Under the pieces are notes generated by a model, which was not told the origin of the DNA, ran no database searches, and worked only from the letters and a program-made list of their open reading frames with translations. The position numbers and the translations under genes were made by a program. Positions 7,527 through 14,185 of a stretch of DNA of 14,185 bases are shown piece by piece. Origin of the DNA: an uncultured Collinsella sp. (GTDB lineage: Bacteria; Actinomycetota; Coriobacteriia; Coriobacteriales; Coriobacteriaceae); contig UQUG01000048.1 of the NCBI GenBank assembly GCA_900544205.1, forward strand, positions 1 to 14,185. Direction: 5' to 3'. Each line of letters opens with the position of its first letter. The first letter of the stretch is position 1.

Positions 7527-7877
7527 TTAGAGAGCCTCTTCCGCCCACTTCTCGAAATCAATCGCACGCCTTTGGGCGGTTCGGTACGCTTCCATGTCTT
7601 CACGAGCGCCTACCACTACGATGGCCATTTTTCCTTTGATTTTAATGAGGCGGTACACAATCCGAATGCCACTTCCCCTGAGCTTGATTTTCATGAAGCC
7701 CGTCAAATCCGTGCCTGCCTTGTTTCCAAGAGGCTTGCCGAATCCGCCTTCGTTCTGCGGCAATGGGTTCGTTCTGATTCTTTCTATAGCCTTAAACACG
7801 TGTTTTCGCTGGGAACCATCGAGACGCTTGAGATCCTTGAGAGTATCCGGGTAGAAAGCGACTTCGTACCCGCTCAT
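7527..7877 (-). CDS. RelE/ParE-superfamily toxin
   Basis: A 116-residue basic protein with the RelE/ParE fold signature: an N-terminal strand-helix unit (YEVAFYPDTLKDLKRLD), a second helix (HVFKAIERI), then strands carrying KIKLRGSGIRIVYRL and MAIVVVGARED. The conserved basic and aromatic residues in that strand pair are those used by RelE-type toxins to contact mRNA on the ribosome; ParE-type gyrase poisons share the fold, so the target is not settled by sequence alone. Its ATG overlaps the antitoxin stop codon (ATGA), giving translational coupling in an antitoxin-first operon. Length is slightly above the usual 85-100 residues because of a C-terminal tail (AQRRAIDFEKWAEEAL). The frame is intact, so it is probably functional. 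Confidence 0.85.
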   Translation of the reverse strand: MSGYEVAFYPDTLKDLKRLDGSQRKHVFKAIERIRTNPLPQNEGGFGKPLGNKAGTDLTGFMKIKLRGSGIRIVYRLIKIKGKMAIVVVGAREDMEAYRTAQRRAIDFEKWAEEAL

Positions 7878-8194
7878 TCAAACTCGACCTCATCCATCTG
7901 ATCGAGTTCGTCCTGGCCCACACCCAACTCTGCCATAACATCAGATAGGGAAACGAGTTCATCATCGCTTGTCGCAGCCGTCCTCTTAAGGGCCAACGTC
8001 AACAAGGCGAGGTCCTCCTCCGCCTGCTTAGCCTCTCGGTATTCATCGGGCGTCACGATAACGAACGCCGGCTTGTTGTGTTTCAAAACTACAACCGGGT
8101 TGTCGTTGCTCACTCTCGAAAACGCAGCGGGACCCTTACCGTGACTGAAATCGCTGATGGGAACAAGATTGTCGAGCATCTTTAAAGCAGGCAT
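7874..8194 (-). CDS. Phd/YefM-family antitoxin
   Basis: A 106-residue acidic protein. The N-terminal part (ISDFSHGKGPAAFSRVSNDNPVVVLKHNKPAFVIVTPDEYRE) has the Phd/YefM pattern, which dimerises and binds DNA. The acidic C-terminus, ending DELDQMDEVEFE, is the kind of tail that wraps the toxin. The start is placed at the ATG at 8192-8194 because the sequence just upstream, TTGGAGGTCTCG, is an excellent ribosome binding site; a TTG start four codons earlier would place that site inside the gene. The stop overlaps the toxin start by four bases. In this family the antitoxin, alone or with toxin, represses its own promoter, which fits the dyad upstream. Confidence 0.87.
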   Translation of the reverse strand: MPALKMLDNLVPISDFSHGKGPAAFSRVSNDNPVVVLKHNKPAFVIVTPDEYREAKQAEEDLALLTLALKRTAATSDDELVSLSDVMAELGVGQDELDQMDEVEFE

Positions 8195-8221
8195 CGAGAC
8201 CTCCAAATATAAAGTCTTTTA

Positions 8222-8255
8222 TGCATTCATTTTAGCATGCAGAAAATACCAGCAA
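8222..8255 (-). promoter_or_regulatory. Candidate toxin-antitoxin promoter and operator
   Basis: A TGCAT/ATGCA inverted repeat (8222-8226 and 8237-8241) surrounds a minus-strand TAAAAT -10-like hexamer (8229-8234). A TTGCTG -35-like hexamer lies at 8250-8255, with a spacing of 15 bases, shorter than ideal. A dyad enclosing the -10 is what autorepression by a Phd/YefM antitoxin would need. The position about 30 bases before the antitoxin ribosome binding site is appropriate. Hexamer assignment is inference. Confidence 0.4.
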
Positions 8256-8336
8256 TCACGGAATAGTGGCACGGACGAGGCATCGCTTTCCACCAACCGT
8301 TGATCATCGACCGAGCAAAATGTCCCGCCAAGAGAT

Positions 8337-8402
8337 CGAGCGAGGATTCCGTCCCTCGAAGAGGGCCGTATTGGCCTCCTCGCGGGACGGAATCCTCGCT
8401 CG
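8337..8402. repeat. Long hairpin B between the ATPase gene and the toxin-antitoxin operon
   Basis: Perfect 19-bp arms (8337-8355 and 8384-8402) flank a 28-base interior that itself pairs imperfectly (CGAAGAGGGCC against GGCCTCCTCG). It lies 26 bases past the ATPase stop codon on the minus strand. It lacks a T-run on either strand, so it is not a standard intrinsic terminator, although it could still stabilise the ATPase mRNA 3' end. Its loop does not match the loops of the palindromes at 147-234 and 10185-10269. The 8207-8428 gap holds no supportable gene. Confidence 0.75.
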
Positions 8403-8428
8403 TTCGTTCCAGCCCGCGTCATCGCGTG

Positions 8429-9640
8429 CTAGACGGCCAGCTCGCCTGATTCACCCATAAGCCATCGTGCCAGGTCGACGACCTTGATGCCATCCCAATC
8501 AGTCGTTTCGTGCCCTGTTCGGGCGATGACGCACTTGGGATAGGCGTCTCGAATCCGTCGCAGCGGATCAAGCTCACGCTCAAGCGTCGCTTCTTGGGAA
8601 ATGTCGTCACTCACCTGGATATAGACACGGCGGTCACGCCTGATGGCGACAAAGTCTACTTCCTTTTGGTAGAGAACGCCCACGTAGACTTCCCATCCGC
8701 GGCGCATAAGCTCGATTGCCACCATATTCTCGTAAACATGGCCAAAATCGAGCTTTTTCGTACCAAGCGCGGCGTAGCGAAACGAGTGGTCGGCCAGGTA
8801 GTATTTATCTCCCGTCGACAGGTATTTCTTTCCTGAGACGTCAAAGCGACGAAACCGGTAGAACGCAAACGCATCACACAGGTAGTCGATATACACAGCC
8901 AGCGTCTTGTCGCTTATCTTAAGGTTCGCTCGTGACAGCTCAGCCGCCATCCCCTTGAGAGAAGAGATGTTTCCGACGTTATCCATCAGGAACTCGCAGG
9001 AACGTTTAAGCTGCTCCGCATTACGTATACGATATTTTTGTCTGATGTCGCGCAGGATAAGAGTTTCAAGCACATCCGAGATGTATGAGAAACGCATCCT
9101 TTCGTCCTGGTAGATATAGGAACCCGGCATTCCTCCCTCGCGGACATAGCGAGCAAGGGCCTCGGCTGGAGAAGTGATCTCGTGATACGCCGAGAACTCC
9201 GCAAGTGAAAACGGAAAGACCTCGATCTCCACCGTTCTTCCCGTGAACAACGTCGAGAGGTCGCTTGAGAGAAGAAAGGCATTCGACCCCGTGATGTAAA
9301 TGTCATATTTCTCTGACGCATGAAGACTGTTGATAGCCCGCTCGAACCCTTCACACATCTGGACCTCGTCGATCATGACGATATTCCGGCAACCCTCGAT
9401 ATAATGCTTTTCCACATATGTATGCAGCGCATGGTATTCCGCCAACGGCTCGAACTCAAGTAGATTGAAGTTGACGTGTATGACGTTGGCCGAGGGGTCG
9501 TTTGAACGAAGTTGGCTGGCAAACGCCTCAAGCAATTTCGATTTTCCGCATCGCCTGATTCCGGTAATCACCTTGATGTCTGGCGAACCCGCCACCTTGG
9601 AGAGCTTATCCATATAGAACGGTCGATTAATAAGTCTCAT
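8429..9640 (-). CDS. AAA+ ATPase with C-terminal DUF4143 domain
   Basis: A 403-residue ATPase of the type often found as single accessory genes in bacteria and archaea. Visible parts from the chosen start: Walker A GIRRCGKS (27-34), Walker B IVMIDEVQ (87-94), sensor-1-like ITGSNA (116-121), a helical region about 145-290, and a C-terminal DUF4143 domain with HVYENMVAIELMRRG (301-315), KEVDF (326-330) and YIQVS (340-344). The spacing of E304, D329 and Q342 resembles a PD-(D/E)XK nuclease core; catalysis is unproven in the family. Start at 9640 is chosen because homologues begin with a pattern like MRLINRPFYMDKL; an in-frame ATG at 9697 adds 19 residues with no ribosome binding site and would encode the upstream dyad. 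Biological role is not known. Confidence 0.85.
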   Translation of the reverse strand: MRLINRPFYMDKLSKVAGSPDIKVITGIRRCGKSKLLEAFASQLRSNDPSANVIHVNFNLLEFEPLAEYHALHTYVEKHYIEGCRNIVMIDEVQMCEGFERAINSLHASEKYDIYITGSNAFLLSSDLSTLFTGRTVEIEVFPFSLAEFSAYHEITSPAEALARYVREGGMPGSYIYQDERMRFSYISDVLETLILRDIRQKYRIRNAEQLKRSCEFLMDNVGNISSLKGMAAELSRANLKISDKTLAVYIDYLCDAFAFYRFRRFDVSGKKYLSTGDKYYLADHSFRYAALGTKKLDFGHVYENMVAIELMRRGWEVYVGVLYQKEVDFVAIRRDRRVYIQVSDDISQEATLERELDPLRRIRDAYPKCVIARTGHETTDWDGIKVVDLARWLMGESGELAV

Positions 9641-9672
9641 GGCAATCCACTTCGCAAAATTAAGATTAACTG

Positions 9673-9712
9673 AAAAACGCGAAGTACAATATATCATCTA
9701 CTTCGCGTTTTT
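9673..9712. promoter_or_regulatory. 14-bp perfect dyad upstream of the ATPase gene
   Basis: Arms at 9673-9686 and 9699-9712 (AAAAACGCGAAGTA and its complement) are perfect over 14 bases with a 12-base AT-rich spacer. Further CTTCGC-like or TTTCGCG half-sites lie at about 9651 and 9726. This placement between a candidate promoter and the ATPase start fits an operator, or a 5' leader hairpin of the mRNA. It could also act as a terminator for plus-strand transcripts, because it ends in five T residues, but no plus-strand gene feeds it. Confidence 0.55.
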
Positions 9713-9734
9713 GAGAAATCCTAGATTTCGCGTA

Positions 9735-9763
9735 ATTATATTCGCCAAGCTATCGCAAACCCG
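9735..9763 (-). promoter_or_regulatory. Candidate ATPase promoter
   Basis: The minus strand has an exact TATAAT at 9735-9740, with a poor -35 match (CGGGTT, 9758-9763) 17 bases upstream. Transcription from here would run through the 9673-9712 dyad before reaching the ATPase start. The rest of 9764-9846 holds nothing I can name. Confidence 0.3.
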
Positions 9764-9846
9764 ACACGGGTGAGATCTCCGCCTGATTGACCCTGCGCAG
9801 CAGTCCGAAGCGAAAGACGCGAGTCCTCAGACCGCTCCGGTAAAGT

Positions 9847-9874
9847 GAGGGCCGCGACGGTTACCGCGGCCCTC
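9847..9874 (-). terminator. Hairpin 3' of the truncated surface-protein gene
   Basis: A GC-rich 10-bp perfect stem (9847-9856 with 9865-9874) with an eight-base loop lies 33 bases past the stop codon of the remnant at 9908. On the minus strand it is followed by CACTTTACC, not a proper T-run, so termination strength is uncertain. Its position suggests it was the terminator of the once-complete gene. Confidence 0.55.
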
Positions 9875-9907
9875 TTGGGAAACGTGTGCGATTGTCAATC
9901 GCTCGCG

Positions 9908-10142
9908 CTAGTCTTCCTTGCGGCGGAAACGAGCAAGGAAGACTCCGATTGCGGCGATCGCGGCACCCAGGCCGCCGATCGCGGCGACGGTCGCCACCGT
10001 TTGATCACCGGTGCTCGCAAGTGAGTTAGCGGACTTGCCACCCTGAGCCTTGTCACCAGCGGGCTTTCCCGCCTGGGCGCCATCGTTCGAACCGCCGGAT
10101 GTCTGCCCACCGTTGCCGGAACCCTGATTGCCACCGGACGCA
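9908..10142 (-). pseudogene. Orphan C-terminus of a sortase-anchored surface protein
   Basis: The reading frame encodes only a Gly/Ser/Asn-rich linker, a sorting motif LASTGD (LASTG codons at 10007-10021), a hydrophobic segment (TVATVAAIGGLGAAIAAIGVFLARF) and a basic tail RRKED. This is the cell-wall anchoring end of a surface protein and cannot function alone. It is closely related to the GH31 terminus: both share GGNQGSGN, QAGKPAGDKAQGGK and TGDQT-ATVA. Upstream of about 10142 the frame runs into the unrelated palindrome at 10185-10269; the ATG at 10211-10213 lies inside that palindrome and is not a credible start. The body of the gene has been deleted or replaced. Confidence 0.85.
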
Positions 10143-10184
10143 CAAAGCCCCTTCTGCAGCACACGGCACAACCAAGTCACCGCA

Positions 10185-10269
10185 GGCCGGGGCGGGGGAG
10201 CCGAGTTTCCCACTGAGCGACTCTGCTTGCAGCCGGAGCGAAGGGGGAAACTCGGCCCCCGCCCCGGCC
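10185..10269. repeat. Palindrome C sharing its loop core with palindrome A
   Basis: Arms at 10185-10211 and 10245-10269 pair over 25 positions with a two-base bulge (AG at 10199-10200). The loop (about 10212-10244) reads GAGCGACTCTGCTTGC then AGCCGGAGCGAA, closely matching the minus-strand loop of 147-234 (GAACGACTTTGCG...CAACCGGAGTGA) although the stem sequences differ entirely. It begins 12 bases past the carB stop and ends about 43 bases before the surface-protein remnant. GTCACC occurs on both sides (10176-10181 and 10276-10281), which could be a short target duplication or chance. Confidence 0.88.
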
Positions 10270-10281
10270 GGACAGGTCACC

Positions 10282-13200
10282 CTACACCGTGTACTGCGGC
10301 AGGTCCTGCAGGGCGATGACGTCCATGCCCATGTCGTTGGCGCTGCCGTGACCCTGCTGGTCCTCGCGCACCGCCTCGATGGCGCTCACGTACGTGTTGG
10401 CCGCGGACATTGCAGTCACGCAGGTCACGCCGCGACGCACGGCCTCGGTACGCAGCAGGTAGCCGTCGCCACGCGAACCTGGGCCGTACGGCGTATTGAC
10501 GATCACCGCGATCTTGCCGTCGGCGATCAGGTCGCCGATGTTGGGGCGCTCGCCGTCGTGCGGGCCGCTGATCTTCTCCACGACCTCGCAGGTCACATTG
10601 CCGCCACGCAGCACGCGCGCCGTGCCCTCGGTGGAGCAGATGTCAAAGCCCAAGTAGCGCAGGATACGCGCGACCGAAAGGATATGACGCTTGTCGCGGT
10701 CGCACACGCTGATGAACACCTTGCCACTGCTGGGGTCGGGCAGCTTATAGTCGATTGCCAACTGCGTCTTGGCGTATGCCTCGGGATAGCTCTTGGCAAT
10801 GCCCATGACCTCGCCCGTCGACTTCATCTCGGGCCCCAGGATAACGTCGGCACCTGGGAAACGACCCCAGGGCATAACGGCTTCCTTCATGCAGAACCAA
10901 TCGAGCTGACGCTCGTCGCTCGGCAGACCCAGGCTCGCGATAGAATCGCCCGCCATGGTGCGCGCCGCGCACTTGGCCAGCGGCACGCCGGTGGCCTTGG
11001 AGATAAACGGCACGGTACGGCTGGCACGCGGGTTGGCCTCGATCACGTAGACGGTCTCGCCCTTGATGGCGTACTGCACGTTGACCAGGCCGCGGACTCC
11101 CAGCGCTATCGCGATGCGGCGCGTGGTCTCGCGGAGCTTCGCCTGCAGGCTCTCGCTAAAGCTAAACGGCGGGATGCAGGTCGCGGAGTCGCCAGAGTGA
11201 ATGCCGGCCTCCTCGATATGCTCCAGGATACCGCCGATGTAGACCTCCTCACCATCGCACAGGGCGTCGACGTCGGACTCGATCGCGCCCTCCAGGAAGC
11301 GGTCCAGGTACACCGGGTAGTCGGGGCTAATGCGCGCAGCCTCGGCCATGTAATCGCGCAGATGCTCGGCATCGTAGGCGATCATCATGCCGCGGCCGCC
11401 CAGCACGTAGCTCGGACGCACCAGCAGCGGGTAGCCGATGTGCGCGGCCACGGCCTCGGCCTCCTCAAACGAGGTGGCCTGGCCCGCCGGCGGGTACATG
11501 ATGCCCAGCTTGTCGAGCAGAGCGGCGAAGCGCTCGCGGTCCTCGGCAAAGTCGATGGCATCGGGCTTGGTGCCCATAATGTTCACGCCGCTCTCCTCGA
11601 GCATGCGCGCCAGCTTAAGCGGAGTCTGGCCGCCGAGCGTCACCACGACGCCGTCGGGTCGCTCAACATCGATGACGTCCATGACGTCCTCGTAGGTGAG
11701 CGGCTCAAAGTACAGGCGGTCGGACGTGTCATAGTCGGTCGAGACGGTCTCGGGATTGCAGTTGACCATGATGGTCTCAAAGCCGCGGGCCGCCAGCGCG
11801 TAGCTCGCGTGCACGCAGCAGTAATCGAACTCGATACCCTGGCCAATGCGGTTGGGACCGGCGCCCAGGATCATCGCCTTGGGCTTGTCCGCCGGCGTGG
11901 TCTCGTCGGGAGCCACGCACTTCTTGGCATCCGGGCTCGTGCGGTAGATGTTCTCGTACGTCTTGTAGTGGTACTCCGTGGCGCTCGAGAACTCCGCAGC
12001 GCAGGTATCGACCGTCTTCATGCTGGGAACCACGCCCAGACCCTTGCGATAGGCGCGCACAAAGCGCTCGTCCGAGCCGGTCAGCGCGGCAATCTCGGCA
12101 TCGCTCGTGCCGTACTGCTTGAGCAGGCGCATCGCGTCGGCGTCGATATCCTCCACACGCAGGTCGCGGATGCTCTCCTGGACCTGCACCATATCGTTGA
12201 TACGGTTGAGGTACCACGGATCGATACCGCAGATGGCATGGATGCGAGCGATGTCCCAGCCACTGCGTAGGGCCTCGACCACAAAGAAGATGCGATGCTC
12301 GGTCGGGGTTGCCACGGCCTGAGCAAGCTCGTCGTCGCTCAGCTTATCGGCACCCTCTTTGCCACCGGCGCAAATGCCCTGGTGGCCATCCTCCAGCGAG
12401 CGCATAGCCTTGCCAAAGGCCTCCTCAAAGGTGCGGCCGATCGCCATAATCTCGCCCACGGCCTTCATGCGCGTGGTGAGCGTGGGGTCGGTACCCTTGA
12501 ACTTCTCGAAGGCAAAGCGCGGCACCTTGACCACACAGTAGTCGATCGTGGGCTCAAAGCAGGCGGGCGTAGCCTTGGTGATGTCGTTGACGATCTCGTC
12601 GAGCGTGTAGCCCACGGCAAGGCGCGCGGCGGCCTTGGCGATGGGGAAACCCGTGGCCTTGGAGGCCAGCGCGGACGAACGGCTCACGCGCGGGTTCATC
12701 TCGATGACGATCAGGCGGCCGGTGTTGGGGTTCACGGCAAACTGCACGTTGGAGCCGCCGGTCTCGACGCCGATCTTCTCCAGAATGGCGAGCGAGGCCA
12801 CGCGCATGCGCTGATACTCAAGGTCGGAGAGGGTCTGCGCCGGCGCCACGGTGATGGAGTCGCCGGTATGCACGCCCATGGGGTCGAGATTCTCGATGGA
12901 GCACACAATGATGCCGTTGCCAGCATGGTCACGCATGACCTCCATCTCGTACTCTTTCCAGCCCTCGATGGACTCCTCGACCAGCACCTCGTGGGCGGGC
13001 GAGAGCTCGAGGCCCTGGCTCACGATGGAGACGAGCTCCTCGTGAGTGTGAGCGATGCCGCCGCCGGCGCCGCCGAGGGTAAAGCTCGGGCGCAGTACGC
13101 AGGGATAGCCCACGCGCTCGGCGATAGCCTCGGCGTCGGCCACGCTGTAGGCATAGCCCGAGCGCGCGACCTCCAGGCCAATCTCGGCCATGGCCTCGTT

Positions 13201-13596
13201 AAAGAGCTTGCGGTCCTCGCCGCGCTCGATGGCGGCCAGGTCGCAGCCGATCATCTCGACGCCGTACTTGTCGAGCGTGCCGTCTTTCGCCAGTTCGACG
13301 GCGGCGTTCAGACCGGTCTGGCCGCCCAGCGTGGGCAGCAGCGCGTCCGGGCGCTCTTTCTTGATCACGCGCTCGATAAACTCGGCAGTGATGGGCTCGA
13401 CATAGGTGCGGTCGGCAAGACCCGGATCGGTCATGATGGTCGCCGGGTTGGAGTTGACCAGGATGACCTCAAAGCCATCCTCCTTGAGCACCTTGCAGGC
13501 CTGGGCGCCGGAGTAGTCAAACTCACAGGCCTGGCCGATAACGATGGGGCCCGAGCCAATGACGAGGATGCGCTTGATGTCAGTACGTTTAGGCAT
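10282..13596 (-). CDS. carB: Carbamoyl-phosphate synthase large subunit
   Basis: The 1104-residue synthetase subunit makes carbamoyl phosphate from bicarbonate, two ATP and ammonia passed from CarA, for pyrimidine and arginine synthesis. Both duplicated halves are complete: GSGPIVIGQACEFDYSG (14-30) and GAGPNRIGQGIEFDY (578-592) start the two carboxy- and carbamoyl-phosphate units, each followed by an ATP-grasp domain with IEMNPR (298-303) and IEANPR (852-857). Residues about 957-1104 form the MGS-like allosteric domain; S988-T989-E990-G991-T992 lie where UMP/IMP-binding threonines sit in E. coli. Start at 13596 is chosen over a longer frame because it begins MPKRTDIKRILVIGSG, the family N-terminus, with AGGAG just upstream. 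It follows carA after one base, so the two are translationally coupled. Length is slightly above the usual 1060-1075 residues. Confidence 0.98.
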   Translation of the reverse strand: MPKRTDIKRILVIGSGPIVIGQACEFDYSGAQACKVLKEDGFEVILVNSNPATIMTDPGLADRTYVEPITAEFIERVIKKERPDALLPTLGGQTGLNAAVELAKDGTLDKYGVEMIGCDLAAIERGEDRKLFNEAMAEIGLEVARSGYAYSVADAEAIAERVGYPCVLRPSFTLGGAGGGIAHTHEELVSIVSQGLELSPAHEVLVEESIEGWKEYEMEVMRDHAGNGIIVCSIENLDPMGVHTGDSITVAPAQTLSDLEYQRMRVASLAILEKIGVETGGSNVQFAVNPNTGRLIVIEMNPRVSRSSALASKATGFPIAKAAARLAVGYTLDEIVNDITKATPACFEPTIDYCVVKVPRFAFEKFKGTDPTLTTRMKAVGEIMAIGRTFEEAFGKAMRSLEDGHQGICAGGKEGADKLSDDELAQAVATPTEHRIFFVVEALRSGWDIARIHAICGIDPWYLNRINDMVQVQESIRDLRVEDIDADAMRLLKQYGTSDAEIAALTGSDERFVRAYRKGLGVVPSMKTVDTCAAEFSSATEYHYKTYENIYRTSPDAKKCVAPDETTPADKPKAMILGAGPNRIGQGIEFDYCCVHASYALAARGFETIMVNCNPETVSTDYDTSDRLYFEPLTYEDVMDVIDVERPDGVVVTLGGQTPLKLARMLEESGVNIMGTKPDAIDFAEDRERFAALLDKLGIMYPPAGQATSFEEAEAVAAHIGYPLLVRPSYVLGGRGMMIAYDAEHLRDYMAEAARISPDYPVYLDRFLEGAIESDVDALCDGEEVYIGGILEHIEEAGIHSGDSATCIPPFSFSESLQAKLRETTRRIAIALGVRGLVNVQYAIKGETVYVIEANPRASRTVPFISKATGVPLAKCAARTMAGDSIASLGLPSDERQLDWFCMKEAVMPWGRFPGADVILGPEMKSTGEVMGIAKSYPEAYAKTQLAIDYKLPDPSSGKVFISVCDRDKRHILSVARILRYLGFDICSTEGTARVLRGGNVTCEVVEKISGPHDGERPNIGDLIADGKIAVIVNTPYGPGSRGDGYLLRTEAVRRGVTCVTAMSAANTYVSAIEAVREDQQGHGSANDMGMDVIALQDLPQYTV

Positions 13597-13597
13597 G

Positions 13598-14185
13598 TTA
13601 GTTCTCCTCGGTCTCAGCGGTCTCGGACTCAGCAAAGTTCCAGCCGGCAAGGCGGTCCTTCGCGGTATCGATGTCCAGGTAGTTCTCCTCGCCGTCCATG
13701 AGTCGCGTAAAGGCGGTAAAGAGATAGTGGGCATCGGTGGGGCCAGGCGAAGCCTCGGGGTGGTACTGGACCGAGAAGCACGGGGCGTCGAGCAGCTGGA
13801 TGCCCTCGGCGGTGCCGTCGTTGAGGTTCACGTGCGTCAGGCGAATGCGGCCAAAGCGCTCGTTCATCACGACCGGCGCGATTCCGCGGCGCACCCAGAC
13901 GCGCAGATCTCCATCGGCCGCATGCTCGGTCTCGCCGCCGGAAAGCTCGGGGACAAGCTTGCCCAAGCTGGGGAACAGCAGGCCAAAGCCATGGTTTTGC
14001 GCGGTGATCTCCACACGGCGGCTTACCAGGTTCATAACCGGCTGGTTGCCACCGCGGTGACCGAACTTAAGCTTTTCCATCTGGGCGCCGCAGGCCAGGC
14101 TGATCATCTGGTGACCAAGACAAATACCAAAGACCGGCACCTTGCCGATCAGCTGCTGCACCTGCTCGTAGGTCTCCACCACGGC
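13598..14185 (-). CDS. carA: Carbamoyl-phosphate synthase small (glutaminase) subunit, C-terminal part
   Basis: The 3' 195 codons of carA are present; the N-terminal part continues past the right edge. This is the class I glutamine amidotransferase domain that releases ammonia from glutamine for CarB. It shows the nucleophile elbow GICLGHQ (Cys at residue 22 of the visible fragment), the QNHGFG segment, and the HPEASPGP motif carrying the catalytic His and Glu. The C-terminal tail (ESETAETEEN) is acidic and its codons contain the carB ribosome binding site. The stop is one base before the carB ATG, the usual carAB operon arrangement. Confidence 0.96.
   Translation of the reverse strand, partial: AVVETYEQVQQLIGKVPVFGICLGHQMISLACGAQMEKLKFGHRGGNQPVMNLVSRRVEITAQNHGFGLLFPSLGKLVPELSGGETEHAADGDLRVWVRRGIAPVVMNERFGRIRLTHVNLNDGTAEGIQLLDAPCFSVQYHPEASPGPTDAHYLFTAFTRLMDGEENYLDIDTAKDRLAGWNFAESETAETEEN

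Noticed and set aside
8195..8206. A TTG start for the antitoxin four codons upstream
   Set aside because: Those bases contain the GGAGG ribosome binding site for the ATG at 8194.
9641..9697. An upstream ATG start for the ATPase
   Set aside because: It has no ribosome binding site, encodes a segment unlike family members and overlaps the 14-bp dyad.
10143..10213. Treating the remnant at 9908-10213 as a complete 101-codon gene
   Set aside because: Its first 24 codons come from palindrome C. There is no signal peptide, so the product could not be a sortase substrate.
10099..13701. Two very long open frames on the plus strand opposite carB (723 and 468 codons)
   Set aside because: They are shadows of carB caused by high GC and codon bias. 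Their translations have repetitive, low-information composition without domain motifs, and carB is unambiguous on the other strand.
13597..13734. A longer carB start adding 46 residues
   Set aside because: The extra residues lie inside carA and do not resemble any CarB N-terminus, whereas the ATG at 13596 gives the family start and has AGGAG upstream.

Overview
The window reads as chromosomal DNA of a high-GC, gut-type actinobacterium, most likely Coriobacteriia and possibly Collinsella. This is an inference from codon use, GC-rich core genes and the style of the sortase-anchored surface proteins; there is no rRNA or other definitive marker. Every gene I can support lies on the minus strand. 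Core nucleotide-synthesis genes sit at both ends: the first codons of purE at the left edge (1-51), and carB plus the 3' half of carA at the right edge (10282-14185). About 10 kb of accessory DNA lies between them.

From left to right: the purE leader and candidate promoter; a perfect 30-bp inverted repeat with a 28-nt loop (147-234); a 44-bp dispersed repeat copy; a strong intrinsic terminator; then a 2137-residue, sortase-anchored GH31 glycosidase with many accessory modules (341-6754). Its catalytic region resembles the alpha-N-acetylgalactosaminidase-type GH31 enzymes that act on mucin O-glycans. Upstream of it, about 770 bp without a gene holds several TGGT/ACCA dyads, a candidate promoter, a second copy of the 44-bp repeat and a 204-bp MITE-like element with perfect 24-bp terminal inverted repeats. 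Next come a Phd/YefM-RelE-type toxin-antitoxin operon with its own terminator and operator-like dyad, another long hairpin (8337-8402), and an AAA+ ATPase of the DUF4143 type preceded by a 14-bp perfect dyad. Between that ATPase and carB lies the orphan C-terminus of a second sortase-anchored protein, fused to a second palindrome whose loop matches the first palindrome's loop in inverted orientation.

Functionally, carA/carB make carbamoyl phosphate for pyrimidines and arginine, and purE acts in purine synthesis. The GH31 enzyme is likely displayed on the cell wall for host-glycan degradation. The toxin-antitoxin pair, ATPase, MITE-like element, palindromes and truncated surface-protein tail make the middle a region of repeated rearrangement. 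I do not see a convincing wholly new multi-gene system. The best leads are the two palindromes with a shared loop, the MITE-like element, the 44-bp dispersed repeat and the unusual internal dockerin/cohesin-like pair in the GH31 protein.
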